From NCBI GenBank assembly GCA_963798805.1, contig CAWCVC010000010.1, forward strand, positions 1,488,001-1,552,000: a stretch of 64,000 nt of DNA, given 5' to 3'. Position numbers and translations under genes: made by a program. Below the pieces are notes generated by a model. It was not told where the DNA came from, searched no databases, and worked only from the letters and a program-made list of their open reading frames with translations. The stretch's first letter is position 1; every line of letters starts with the position of its first letter. This document shows positions 17,540 to 25,497 of this stretch, in pieces. Source of the DNA: CAVZCK01 sp963798805. Its GTDB lineage: Bacteria > Pseudomonadota > Alphaproteobacteria > Rhizobiales > Rhodomicrobiaceae.

Positions 17540-19288
17540 ATGTCGACTGCAACAGCGCAGAGCGTTGATGCCAAGATGGACGAGGCAGGAGCCGCGCAGG
17601 CGCTAACCGATGGCTTTCATCTCGTCATCGACGCGCTCAAGCTCAACGGCATCAACACCATCTATAATGTGCCCGGCATCCCGATCACTGATCTCGGCCG
17701 GCTCGCTCAGGCCGCCGGGATGCGCGTCATCTCCTTCCGGCATGAGCAGCATGCCGGCAATGCGGCGGCGATTGCCGGCTTCCTGACGCAGAAGCCCGGC
17801 ATCTGCCTCACCGTGTCGGCTCCCGGCTTTCTCAACGGCCTGACCGCGCTCGCCAACGCCACCACCAACTGCTTCCCGATGATCCTGATCTCCGGCTCGT
17901 CCGAGCGCGAGATCGTCGATCTTCAGCAGGGCGACTATGAAGAGATGGATCAGCTTGCCATCGCCAAGCCACTCTGCAAGGCGGCCTACCGCGTTCTGCA
18001 TGCGGAGGATATCGGCATCGGCGTGGCGCGCGCCATTCGCGCCGCCTGTTCCGGCCGTCCGGGCGGCGTCTATCTCGACCTGCCCGCCAAGCTGCTGGGC
18101 GAGGCTATGGACGCGGCGAAGGGCGCCAAATCGCTAGTCAAGGTCATCGACCCGGCGCCTCGCCAGATCCCATCGCAGGAGTCTGTCGCGCGTGCGCTGA
18201 AGGTGCTGAAGAGCGCTAAGAAACCGCTGATCATCCTCGGGAAGGGCGCGGCCTATGCTCAGGCCGACGCCGATATCCGCGCCTTCATCGAGAAGACCGG
18301 CGTCCCCTATCTGCCGATGAGCATGGCCAAGGGCATTCTGCCCGACACGCATCCGCAGTCCGCCGGCGCGGCACGCTCGATGGTGCTGAAGGACGCCGAC
18401 GTGGTGATGCTGATCGGCGCCCGCCTCAACTGGCTGCTCAGCCATGGCAAGGGCAAGAGCTGGGGTGCACCCGGCGCGCAGAAATTCATCCAGATCGACA
18501 TCGAGCCCAAGGAAATGGATTCGAATGTGGAGATCGCCGCGCCCGTCGTCGGCGACATCGGCTCCTGCGTTTCGGCGATGCTGGCGGGGCTGGGCGGCGA
18601 CTGGCAGGCCCCGCCTCAGGAATGGACCGCAGCGATCCGGGAGAAGGTGGAGTCCAACGTCGCCAAGATGGCGCCGAAGCTGATGAAGAACACCGCGCCG
18701 ATGGATTTCCATTCCGCTCTCGGCGCCCTCAAGACCATCATCAAACAGCGGCCCGACGCCATCCTCGTCAATGAAGGCGCCAATACGCTCGATTTCGCCC
18801 GCTCCATCATCGACATGTACCAGCCGCGCAAGCGTCTGGACGTCGGCACCTGGGGCATCATGGGTATCGGCATGGGCTTTGCCGTCGGCGCCGCCATCGA
18901 GACCGGCAAGCCTGTCCTCGCCGTTGCCGGTGACAGCGCTTTCGGTTTCTCGGGAATGGAGGTCGAAACCATCTGCCGGTATAACCTGCCGGTCTGCGTG
19001 GTCATCTTTAATAATAACGGCATCTATCGCGGCACCGATGTCGATCCGACGGGCCGGGACCCTGGGACCACCGTCTTCGTCAAGGACAGCCGCTACGAGA
19101 AGATGATGGAAGCTTTTGGCGGCGTGGGCGTCTATGCGACGACGCCCGACGAGCTCAGCCGCGCCGTTAATGCGGCCATGGACTCCGGCAAGCCGACCCT
19201 GGTCAACGCCATCATCGACGAAAAGGCTGGCACCGAAAGCGGCCGGATCGGCAATCTCAACCCGCAAAGCGTGGTTTCCAAGAAATAG
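17540..19288 (+). CDS. oxc: Oxalyl-CoA decarboxylase
   Basis: A 582-residue thiamine-diphosphate enzyme converting oxalyl-CoA to formyl-CoA and CO2 in the cytoplasm. The N-terminal pyrimidine-binding domain has FRHEQHAGNAAAIAGF with catalytic E69. The central domain (about 200-340) binds the CoA part and ADP activator in relatives. The C-terminal domain has the cofactor motif starting GDSAFGFSGME (D465) and ending FNNNGIYRG. Segments such as GSSEREIVDLQQGDYEEMDQ are characteristic of Oxc rather than acetolactate synthase. GGGAGG precedes the ATG. It is followed 43 bases later by frc, giving the complete oxalate catabolic cycle. Confidence 0.95.
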   Translation: MSTATAQSVDAKMDEAGAAQALTDGFHLVIDALKLNGINTIYNVPGIPITDLGRLAQAAGMRVISFRHEQHAGNAAAIAGFLTQKPGICLTVSAPGFLNGLTALANATTNCFPMILISGSSEREIVDLQQGDYEEMDQLAIAKPLCKAAYRVLHAEDIGIGVARAIRAACSGRPGGVYLDLPAKLLGEAMDAAKGAKSLVKVIDPAPRQIPSQESVARALKVLKSAKKPLIILGKGAAYAQADADIRAFIEKTGVPYLPMSMAKGILPDTHPQSAGAARSMVLKDADVVMLIGARLNWLLSHGKGKSWGAPGAQKFIQIDIEPKEMDSNVEIAAPVVGDIGSCVSAMLAGLGGDWQAPPQEWTAAIREKVESNVAKMAPKLMKNTAPMDFHSALGALKTIIKQRPDAILVNEGANTLDFARSIIDMYQPRKRLDVGTWGIMGIGMGFAVGAAIETGKPVLAVAGDSAFGFSGMEVETICRYNLPVCVVIFNNNGIYRGTDVDPTGRDPGTTVFVKDSRYEKMMEAFGGVGVYATTPDELSRAVNAAMDSGKPTLVNAIIDEKAGTESGRIGNLNPQSVVSKK

Positions 19289-19331
19289 TTTGGCTTCACC
19301 CGAGCCAGTTCCTCAACAACGGGAGGACGCA

Positions 19332-20606
19332 ATGAAAGCCCTGGAAGGCATCAAAATCCTCGATTTCACCCATGTGCAGTCGGGACCAACCTGCACCCAG
19401 CTTCTCGCATGGCTCGGGGCCGACGTGATCAAGGTAGAGCGGCCGGGCGTGGGCGACGCGACCCGCAAGCAGCTTGTCGATGTGCCGGGGGCGGACAGCC
19501 TCTACTTCACCATGCTGAACCACAATAAGCGCTCGATCACGCTCGACACCAAGAACGAGACCGGCAAGGAAGTGCTGCGGCGCCTGGTCAAGGAATGCGA
19601 TGTGCTGGTCGAGAATTTCGCGCCTGGCGCGCTCGACCGCATGGGCTTCGGCTGGGAGGTGATCCAGAAGCTCAACCCGCGCATGATCATGGCGTCGGTC
19701 AAGGGCTTCGGTCCCGGCAAATACGAAGACTGCAAGGTCTATGAGAACATCGCGCAATGCGCCGGCGGCTCGGCCTCGACCACGGGTTTCCGCGACGGCA
19801 TTCCGCTGGTCACCGGCGCGCAGATCGGCGATAGCGGCACGGGGCTGCATTTGGCGCTCGGCATCGTCACGGCGCTGTTCCAGCGTGAGAAGAGCGGCCG
19901 CGGCCAAAAGGTCCTGGCGGCGATGCAGGACGGCGTCCTCAATCTCTGCCGCGTCAAGCTGCGTGACCAGCAGCGTCTGGCGGCCGGCCCATTGAAAGAA
20001 TATTCGCAGTTCGGCGAGGGCATCCCGTTTGGCGAAGCTGTGCCGCGCGCAGGCAACGATTCGGGCGGCGGTCAGCCGGGACGCATCCTGAAATGCAAAG
20101 GCTGGGAGACCGACCCGAACGCTTATACCTATTTCATCACTCAGGCGCCCGCCTGGGAGAAGATCTGCGACGTGATCGGCAAGCCGCAATGGAAGACCGA
20201 TCCGAACTACGCAACGCCTCCGGCCAGGCTGACCCGGCTGAACGAGATCTTCGACACCATCGAAGCCTGGACGATGACCAAGACCAAATTCGAGGTCATG
20301 GACATCTGCAATCCGCTCGACATTCCCGTCGGCCCGATCCTGTCAATGAAGGAGATCGGCGAGGACGAGGGCTTGCGTGCGACGGGGACGGTGGTCGAGG
20401 TCGATCACCCGGAGCGCGGCAAATATATGAGCGTTGGCTGCCCGATCAAGCTGTCGGATAGCCCGGCCGAAGTGACCCGCTCGCCGCTTCTCGGTGAGCA
20501 CACCGAGGAAATTCTGAGCCAGGTGCTTGGCTATTCGGCGGACGAGATCGCCGCGATCAAGGCCTCAGGCGCGACGGAGCCGCCACGGAAAGCCGCGGCG
20601 GAATAG
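19332..20606 (+). CDS. frc: Formyl-CoA:oxalate CoA-transferase
   Basis: A 424-residue class III CoA-transferase that moves CoA from formyl-CoA to oxalate, releasing formate. It starts at the ATG at 19332 behind GGGAGGA. Diagnostic residues: LDFTHVQSGPTCTQ near the N terminus, the catalytic aspartate D167 in QIGDSGTG, and the flexible glycine loop seen here as SGGGQPG. Close agreement with Frc over the C-terminal LDIPVGPILSMKEIGED region separates it from carnitine or succinyl transferases. It works in a cycle with Oxc; the released formate would feed the fds enzyme encoded at 26774-31246. Confidence 0.94.
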   Translation: MKALEGIKILDFTHVQSGPTCTQLLAWLGADVIKVERPGVGDATRKQLVDVPGADSLYFTMLNHNKRSITLDTKNETGKEVLRRLVKECDVLVENFAPGALDRMGFGWEVIQKLNPRMIMASVKGFGPGKYEDCKVYENIAQCAGGSASTTGFRDGIPLVTGAQIGDSGTGLHLALGIVTALFQREKSGRGQKVLAAMQDGVLNLCRVKLRDQQRLAAGPLKEYSQFGEGIPFGEAVPRAGNDSGGGQPGRILKCKGWETDPNAYTYFITQAPAWEKICDVIGKPQWKTDPNYATPPARLTRLNEIFDTIEAWTMTKTKFEVMDICNPLDIPVGPILSMKEIGEDEGLRATGTVVEVDHPERGKYMSVGCPIKLSDSPAEVTRSPLLGEHTEEILSQVLGYSADEIAAIKASGATEPPRKAAAE

Positions 20607-20722
20607 CACCGCCAAAAATCAGATGATGACGTGGCCCGCACCCTGGGGCGGGCTGCATTCAGGTGAACCGCAGCATTTATCTTACACTCGCAACGCAACC
20701 GGCGTGGCTTAGGGAGGAATTT

Positions 20723-22852
20723 ATGAGCGATAAGGCAGCCGTCCGTCGTGTGCTCGATGCCGTTAAGGTGTCCGGAAGAACCGCGCTCACCGCGCCCGAA
20801 GCCAAGCTGGTCTGCGACGCTTACCAGATCCCTGTGCCGAAAGAGGGGTTGGCGAAGACCGCCGATGAAGCGGCCAATCTCGCCTCCGGCATGGGCTTCC
20901 CTGTGGTGATGAAGATCGTCTCGCCGGACATCCTGCATAAGACCGAGGCGGGCGGCGTGGTGGTCGGCATCGACACAGCCGATAAGGCGCGCGCGACCTT
21001 CCAGACCATCGTCGACAACGCCAAGCGCTATAAGTCCGACGCCAAGGTTGAAGGCATCCAGATCCAGCAGATGCTCCCCTCCGGCGCAACCGAGGTCATC
21101 GTCGGCTCGATCAGCGATCCGTCTTTCGGCAAGCTAGTCGCCTTCGGTCTCGGCGGCATTCTGGTCGAGGTCTTGAAGGACATCACCTTCCACCTCGCTC
21201 CGGCCAGCAATGCGGATGCCGACAATATGCTCGATAGCCTCAAGGCGTCCGAAGTCCTGAAAGGCGTGCGCGGACAGGATCCGGTCAGCCGTGCCGCCCT
21301 CACCGACATCATCGTCAAGGTCTCGCAGCTTGTGACCGACTTCCCGGAAATCTCGGAAGTCGATCTCAACCCGATCTTCGCCACCAAGAACGGCGCGACC
21401 GCGGTCGATGCCCGCATCGTCTGCGATTGGGAGCCGAAGCCGCAGCGCTACCGTCCGAGCCAGGACGAAATTCTTGCCGCGACGAACCGTATCTTCCACC
21501 CGAAGGCCGTTGCCGTTATCGGGGCTTCCGCCGAGACCGGCAAGATCGGCAACTCGGTGATGAAGAACCTGATCAACGGCGGCTATAAGGGCACCATCGT
21601 TCCGGTGCACCCGAAGAACCCGGAGATTCTTGGCATCAAGGCTTACAAGTCGGTGCTCGACTATCCGGGCGAGATCGATGTCGCCGTGTTCTGCGTGCCG
21701 GCCCATCTCTGTGTCGCCGCCATGGACGAAGTCGGCCGCAAAGGCATTCCCGGCGCGGTGATGATCCCGTCGGGCTTCGCCGAGACCAACAATCAGGCGC
21801 TTCAGGACGAGCTTGTCGCCATGGCGCGCAAGTACAATGTCCGCGTCATGGGGCCGAACATCTACGGCTTCTATTACACGCCGGAAAATCTCTGCGCCAC
21901 CTTCTGTACGGCCTTCGACGTAAAGGGCAAGGCGGCGCTGTCGTCCCAGTCCGGCGGCGTCGGCATGTCGATCATCGGCTTCGCCCGCTCGACCAAGATG
22001 GGCGTTTCGGCGATCGTCGGCCTCGGCAACAAATCCGACCTCGACGAGGACGACCTCCTCACCTTCTTCGAGCAGGACCCGAATACTCAGCTCATCGCCA
22101 TGCATTGCGAGGACCTGAAGGACGGCCGCGCCTTCGCCGAAGTTGCCAGCCGCGTCTCGAAGAAGAAGCCGGTCGTCATGCTGAAGGCGGGCCGCACCTC
22201 CTATGGCTCGCGCGCCGCGGCCAGCCATACTGGCGCGCTCGCCGGCAACGACAAGATCTATGACGACGTGCTGCGCCAGTCCGGCGTCATCCGCGCGCCG
22301 TCCCTGCGCTCCATGCTCGAATTCGCGCGCGGCCTGCAGGTGCTGCCAACGCCGAAGGGCGAAAACGTGGTCATCATTACCGGCGCGGGCGGTTCGGGTG
22401 TCCTCCTTTCCGATGCCTGCTTCGATAATGGCCTGACCTTGATGAAGATGCCGGAGGATCTGGACGCAGCCTTCCGCAAATTCATTCCGCCCTTCGGCGC
22501 GGCGGGCAACCCGGTCGACATCACTGGCGGCGAGCCACCGGTCACTTATCAGAACACGGTGCGGCTCGGCCTCAATGACGAGCGCATCCATTCGCTGATC
22601 CTGGGCTACTGGCACACGATCGTGACACCGCCCCTGGTCTTCGCCGACAAGATGATCGAGGTGGTGACGGAAGCGCGCGCCAAGGGCATCGACAAGCCGA
22701 TCGTGGCTTCGCTGGTCGGCGATGTCGAGGTCGAGGCCGCCTGCGAGAAGCTCTACGACCACGGCATCGTTGCCTACCCGTACACGACCGAAGTGCCGGT
22801 CGAAGTGCTGGGCGCCAAGTACAAATGGGCGCGCGCCGCGGGCCTGCTGTAG
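20723..22852 (+). CDS. ADP-forming acyl-CoA synthetase, fused with beta-alpha domain order
   Basis: A 709-residue fusion of the NDP-forming acyl-CoA synthetase family. Residues about 1-235 are an ATP-grasp (beta) domain (VVMKIVSPDILHKTEAGGVV, VDLNPIF). Residues about 250-385 are the CoA-binding Rossmann domain (AVIGASAETGKIGNSV). The remainder holds the ligase domain with H502 in ASHTGALAG, the phosphohistidine. In the common acetyl-CoA synthetase fusion the alpha part is first; here the order is reversed. AGGGAGGA precedes the ATG at 20723. Reading with oxc and frc, it may make oxalyl-CoA, or recover ATP from formyl-CoA or another acyl-CoA. The direction and substrate are not shown by the sequence. 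Confidence 0.88.
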   Translation: MSDKAAVRRVLDAVKVSGRTALTAPEAKLVCDAYQIPVPKEGLAKTADEAANLASGMGFPVVMKIVSPDILHKTEAGGVVVGIDTADKARATFQTIVDNAKRYKSDAKVEGIQIQQMLPSGATEVIVGSISDPSFGKLVAFGLGGILVEVLKDITFHLAPASNADADNMLDSLKASEVLKGVRGQDPVSRAALTDIIVKVSQLVTDFPEISEVDLNPIFATKNGATAVDARIVCDWEPKPQRYRPSQDEILAATNRIFHPKAVAVIGASAETGKIGNSVMKNLINGGYKGTIVPVHPKNPEILGIKAYKSVLDYPGEIDVAVFCVPAHLCVAAMDEVGRKGIPGAVMIPSGFAETNNQALQDELVAMARKYNVRVMGPNIYGFYYTPENLCATFCTAFDVKGKAALSSQSGGVGMSIIGFARSTKMGVSAIVGLGNKSDLDEDDLLTFFEQDPNTQLIAMHCEDLKDGRAFAEVASRVSKKKPVVMLKAGRTSYGSRAAASHTGALAGNDKIYDDVLRQSGVIRAPSLRSMLEFARGLQVLPTPKGENVVIITGAGGSGVLLSDACFDNGLTLMKMPEDLDAAFRKFIPPFGAAGNPVDITGGEPPVTYQNTVRLGLNDERIHSLILGYWHTIVTPPLVFADKMIEVVTEARAKGIDKPIVASLVGDVEVEAACEKLYDHGIVAYPYTTEVPVEVLGAKYKWARAAGLL

Positions 22853-22915
22853 AACGCGCCGCGCAAGGCGTCTGAAGGCCCGGCGCGGTCCTGAGTTGAT
22901 CTCCCTGAAGACTCG

Positions 22916-22947
22916 CCCCGCACTGGAATGGTGCGGGGTTTTCTTTT
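22916..22947 (+). terminator. Rho-independent terminator of the oxalate operon
   Basis: CCCCGCAC (22916-22923), loop TGGAATG, GTGCGGGG (22931-22938), then TTTTCTTTT. A perfect 8-bp GC-rich stem with a T tract, 64 bases after the acyl-CoA synthetase stop. Confidence 0.88.
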
Positions 22948-23111
22948 CGAAGCCCTCGGCGTCGGCGAAAGAGCGCGAATGCTGCAGTGCAATGCAACAC
23001 TGGTATGCATCGTCTGCATGGGCTTATGCACGCAGCCTTATTTTCCAACCGGTTCCGCCTGATCTCCTCCCAGAACCCTTGGTCCGTCTAACTTTCCTGT
23101 CAGTTTTTATC

Positions 23112-23121
23112 TTGTATACAA
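23112..23121. promoter_or_regulatory. TTGTATACAA palindrome upstream of a small gene
   Basis: A perfect 10-bp palindrome 58 bp before the ATG at 23180. It differs from the TGGTATACCA core at 16720 at one symmetric pair of positions, so it could be a site for a related GntR/FCD regulator. By length alone a chance occurrence is possible. Confidence 0.35.
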
Positions 23122-23179
23122 TCCGTTTCGATCCTATTTCTGAGCCTGTTATTGCATTGCATAAAAACAGGGGACGATC

Positions 23180-23401
23180 ATGGCAACCAATCGCAGCAAC
23201 ACCGCGAATCCCGCGTCCGGGTGGCTCGGCTCAAACGAGACGTCGGACTGGCTGAAGCGCCTTGGCGACGGCATTCGCAACGTCTTTGACGCGGTCGACA
23301 CCGGCCTCAAGGCTTCGCACGATTACCGCAGGCTGGCCGCTCGCGTTCCGGTGCAGCAGGCGACCGCGATGGTCTTTCAAAAATATTATGGCAAGCGCTA
23401 A
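23180..23401 (+). CDS. Small conserved-looking protein, 73 residues, function unknown
   Basis: I do not recognise a named family. The protein is mostly polar and helical: an N-terminal disordered piece (NRSNTANPASG), a segment WLKRLGDGIRNVFDAVDTG that could form an amphipathic helix, and a tyrosine-containing basic end (KYYGKR). There is no signal peptide or membrane segment. It has a GGGGAC ribosome-like site, its own upstream palindrome and its own strong terminator, so it is probably a real monocistronic gene. Expression from a separate promoter next to a repeat array is the only context clue. Confidence 0.6.
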   Translation: MATNRSNTANPASGWLGSNETSDWLKRLGDGIRNVFDAVDTGLKASHDYRRLAARVPVQQATAMVFQKYYGKR

Positions 23402-23446
23402 CACCGAGTAAGGCCGCTTCGCCGGCCGGCTTGCCCCGACCTTTGC

Positions 23447-23478
23447 GCCCCGGAGATCCTCCGGGGCGGTCTTTTTCT
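23447..23478 (+). terminator. Rho-independent terminator after the 73-residue gene
   Basis: GCCCCGGA (23447-23454), loop GATCC, TCCGGGGC (23460-23467), then GGTCTTTTTCT. A perfect 8-bp stem with a T-rich tail, 45 bases after the stop codon. Confidence 0.85.
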
Positions 23479-23542
23479 CTCCCGCCCTTCAGACATTGTC
23501 ACACAGAGACAATCCGCGCCGTTCAGACCGGCCCCGAAACCG

Positions 23543-23617
23543 CTAGTGTCCCGTCTCCGAATTGCCGCCCAATTTGCCGCAAGCACTAAGGGCAATGCGG
23601 AGACAAAGGGACACTAG
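23543..23617 (+). repeat. CTAG-bounded hairpin E (first half of doublet 2)
   Basis: A 75-bp palindrome. The outer stem is CTAGTGTCCC/GGGACACTAG, with an AAA bulge on the 3' side. The inner stem is GTCTCCGAATTGCC/GGCAATGCGGAGAC, with one base missing. It is homologous to the reverse complement of hairpin F; the outer stem differs by paired GG:CC to CC:GG exchanges. Doublet E-F spans 23543-23713, 171 bp. Confidence 0.82.
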
Positions 23618-23635
23618 CTAGAAGACTCATGGTTT

Positions 23636-23713
23636 CTAGTGTGGCTTTAGTCTCGCAATTGCCTTATCGAGGCTGCCGCGAAATTGGAAGGCAATTGCGA
23701 GACGCCACACTAG
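23636..23713 (-). repeat. CTAG-bounded hairpin F (second half of doublet 2)
   Basis: A 78-bp palindrome. The outer stem is CTAGTGTGGC/GCCACACTAG, with a TTTA bulge on the 5' side. The inner stem is a perfect 16 bp (GTCTCGCAATTGCCTT with its complement). Its right-hand CTAG (23710-23713) is also the left-hand CTAG of hairpin C. It is separated from E by 18 bases. Confidence 0.86.
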
Positions 23714-23788
23714 TGGAGCGAATTTGACATTTGAATCCCGATTGCGGCCGGGCTCGTTTTCAAATGTCAAATTCAAAAGCTCCACTAG
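23710..23788 (+). repeat. CTAG-bounded hairpin C (first half of doublet 3)
   Basis: A 79-bp palindrome. The outer stem is CTAGTGGAGC/GCTCCACTAG, with an AAAA bulge on the 3' side. It matches the reverse complement of hairpin B at 72 of 79 positions. One of the seven differences is a paired G-C to A-T change at the top of the inner stem. Doublet C-D spans 23710-23878, 169 bp. Confidence 0.87.
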
Positions 23789-23800
23789 ATTCATAGAGTT

Positions 23801-23878
23801 CTAGTGGTTCTTAAGATTCCAACATTTGCAAACGGAGATGCGGCAAGTGGGATGCAAATGTTGGAATTGAACCACTAG
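23801..23878 (-). repeat. CTAG-bounded hairpin D (second half of doublet 3)
   Basis: A 78-bp palindrome. The outer stem is CTAGTGGTTC/GAACCACTAG, with a TTAA bulge on the 5' side. The inner stem contains TTCCAACATTTGCA/TGCAAATGTTGGAA. It is homologous to the reverse complement of hairpin A, with three compensated base-pair changes in the inner stem. Its final CTAG (23875-23878) is the left target copy of the IS insertion. Confidence 0.86.
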
Positions 23879-23899
23879 CCCGGTTTATTCATGGCGGTT
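23875..23899. repeat. Left target copy (CTAG) and left inverted repeat of the IS
   Basis: CTAG at 23875-23878 followed by the 21-bp repeat 23879-23899, which has CCCGG, TTT, then ATTCATGGCGGTT. The partner is at 25473-25497. Confidence 0.88.
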
Positions 23900-25493
23900 C
23901 CGGTTTGGCTGAGTTCCGCGTCGCGTGTTGGTGATTTCCGGATTGTGAGCATGCAGACGCACATCGCTTTGAGAGCGGCCGGTGGCATGGCGCATTTTCG
24001 GGTTGACGGGGACGGGTGCAGTCGGGGGCATCGGCGCCCCGCCGGTCAGGTAACCAGACGTGGCAGGCGTCCGAGAACGGTTCGCAGGATCGCTTGATAG
24101 GGACACGCCGTCGGCAAGTGAAGGCGGATCTGCGTTTTCATCTCGACCACACGCGCGGCGATCTTGACGAGCCTCAGGCGCAAGGTATCGAACTGCGCCA
24201 CGCGCCAGGCCGAGCGCTTCGGCATCGCGGTGCGCAAGGCCCAAAGCAGCCAATAGGCGCCGGCATGCAGGAACAGGCGGAACTGGTTGGCGGTCGCCTT
24301 GCTGCAGGACGTTCGGTCGGCGGCGATATGGGTTTTCCAGGATTTGATATGATTTTCCGCACGGCCTCGGCGGCAATAGACGTCCTGGTAAAGCGTCTTT
24401 GCCTTGCCGCCTGCGAGATTGGTGACGATGAACCGCGTATCGGTTCCCTCCTCGCCAGCCTCGACACGCGCTATGATGCGCTCGACGCGGCTCCAGCTTG
24501 CGGCGCCGTCGTAGAACTCCTTGAAGCGTCGCAGCTTGGCCGTCTTCGCGCCGGCCTCAAAGCGCGCCTGGGTGCTGACCTCCAACGCTTCGACATGGCG
24601 GCGCAGGGTGGTGGTCGGGGCAACGCCGAAGATGAAGTCGAGGCCGTTCGCCCGGCAGAAATCGATCACCTCGGGGCAGCAGTAGTGGCTGTCGGCGCGG
24701 ATCAGAATTTGCGTGGCGGGCCAGTTGGCCCGGATCGCCCTCAGCAGACGGCGGAGGAACTTGGCGATTTCCACGCCCTTGGGACGCTTGGCCGGACGTA
24801 GCATGGCGGTCACGAACCGTCCGTCGCCGTCGAACACAATAATCGGCTGGAAACCGTATTCGTCGTAATGGGCATTGAACAAGCGAAGCTGCTGCCCGCC
24901 GTGCACGGCATCGAAGGTGTCGTCGAGATCGAGCACAATGCGCTTCGGTACCCGGGCATAGGACGCGCAATAGAGATCGACGAGCGCCTGCCCCATGAGC
25001 CTGAGCGAACGAAGATCGGGCCAATTCTCCAGGCGCGAGAGGGTCGGCTGCGAAGCCAGGTCGGGGCTGGAAGGCAGAACCCCCTGTCCCAGCTTGAACG
25101 CAGGATCGGATCGCAGGGCCGAGGCATCGTTGCCGTCCTCATAGCCGGAAGCGATCATCAGCATGCGGAACCGGATCATGTCGGCGACGCCGTGAACCAC
25201 TTGGGCTGGGGCTCGCGGATCGTTGAGACAGCTGGCCACCCGCTCGGCGATGCGAAGGCGTTGCTCGATTTCCCGCAGCACCAGCACCCCTGCATCTGAT
25301 GACATTTGCCCGCCGTCAAAGCGCGCTACAACAGACTTGCCAAGAACCGGTGACAGGCCTGGCAGAGGCAGCATAGGATTGTCCATGGCGGATGGGCTCC
25401 CTTGAAAATCGCGCGGATCGGCTTCAGCAACCAAATCCTACGCGAGGTCAAAGGGTTGAGCTACATCCGCCAAACCGCCATGAATTTTCCGGG
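23879..25493 (-). mobile_element. IS1380-family insertion sequence, apparently intact
   Basis: A 1615-bp element. The 21-bp terminal inverted repeats at 23879-23899 and 25473-25493 both read CCCGG, three variable bases, ATTCATGGCGGTT inward and differ only at bases 6-8. Directly outside both ends is CTAG (23875-23878 and 25494-25497), a 4-bp target duplication as expected for IS1380. The single transposase gene is full length without frameshift, so the copy may be active. It is inserted at the terminal CTAG of hairpin D, between the oxalate and formate dehydrogenase operons. Confidence 0.93.
24046..25386 (-). CDS. IS1380-family DDE transposase
   Basis: A 446-residue transposase from the ATG at 25386, chosen for AAGGGAG upstream; an in-frame ATG at 25434 is possible. 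The DDE-type core is visible: VLDLDDTFDAVHGGQQLR carries the first acidic residues, IRADSHYCCPEVIDF the second, and the segment around YCRRGRAENHIKSWK carries the last glutamate. Such YxxRxxxExxIK-like spacing is typical of IS1380/IS4-type enzymes. The C terminus includes LFLHAGAYWLLWALR. The gene fills most of the element and reads opposite to the neighbouring operons. Confidence 0.93.
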   Translation of the reverse strand: MDNPMLPLPGLSPVLGKSVVARFDGGQMSSDAGVLVLREIEQRLRIAERVASCLNDPRAPAQVVHGVADMIRFRMLMIASGYEDGNDASALRSDPAFKLGQGVLPSSPDLASQPTLSRLENWPDLRSLRLMGQALVDLYCASYARVPKRIVLDLDDTFDAVHGGQQLRLFNAHYDEYGFQPIIVFDGDGRFVTAMLRPAKRPKGVEIAKFLRRLLRAIRANWPATQILIRADSHYCCPEVIDFCRANGLDFIFGVAPTTTLRRHVEALEVSTQARFEAGAKTAKLRRFKEFYDGAASWSRVERIIARVEAGEEGTDTRFIVTNLAGGKAKTLYQDVYCRRGRAENHIKSWKTHIAADRTSCSKATANQFRLFLHAGAYWLLWALRTAMPKRSAWRVAQFDTLRLRLVKIAARVVEMKTQIRLHLPTACPYQAILRTVLGRLPRLVT

Positions 25494-25497
25494 CTAG
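25473..25497. repeat. Right inverted repeat and right target copy (CTAG) of the IS
   Basis: The 21-bp repeat 25473-25493 (inward CCCGG, AAA, ATTCATGGCGGTT on the minus strand), followed by CTAG at 25494-25497. Confidence 0.88.

Larger units (their letters stand above)
22853..23179. other. Intergenic stretch after the oxalate operon
   Basis: A 327-bp gap holding the operon terminator (22916-22947) and then AT-richer DNA with several palindromic TGCA/GCAT-containing words and the TTGTATACAA palindrome (23112-23121) that precedes the 73-residue gene. No further gene is supported. Confidence 0.5.

Noticed and set aside
21134..22762. A 542-codon minus-strand frame inside the acyl-CoA synthetase gene
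   Set aside because: Antisense shadow caused by codon bias at GC-rich third positions; no ribosome site or domain.
23543..23878. CRISPR array
   Set aside because: The repeats are self-complementary hairpins with unequal sequence and no unique spacers of constant length; no cas genes are in the window.
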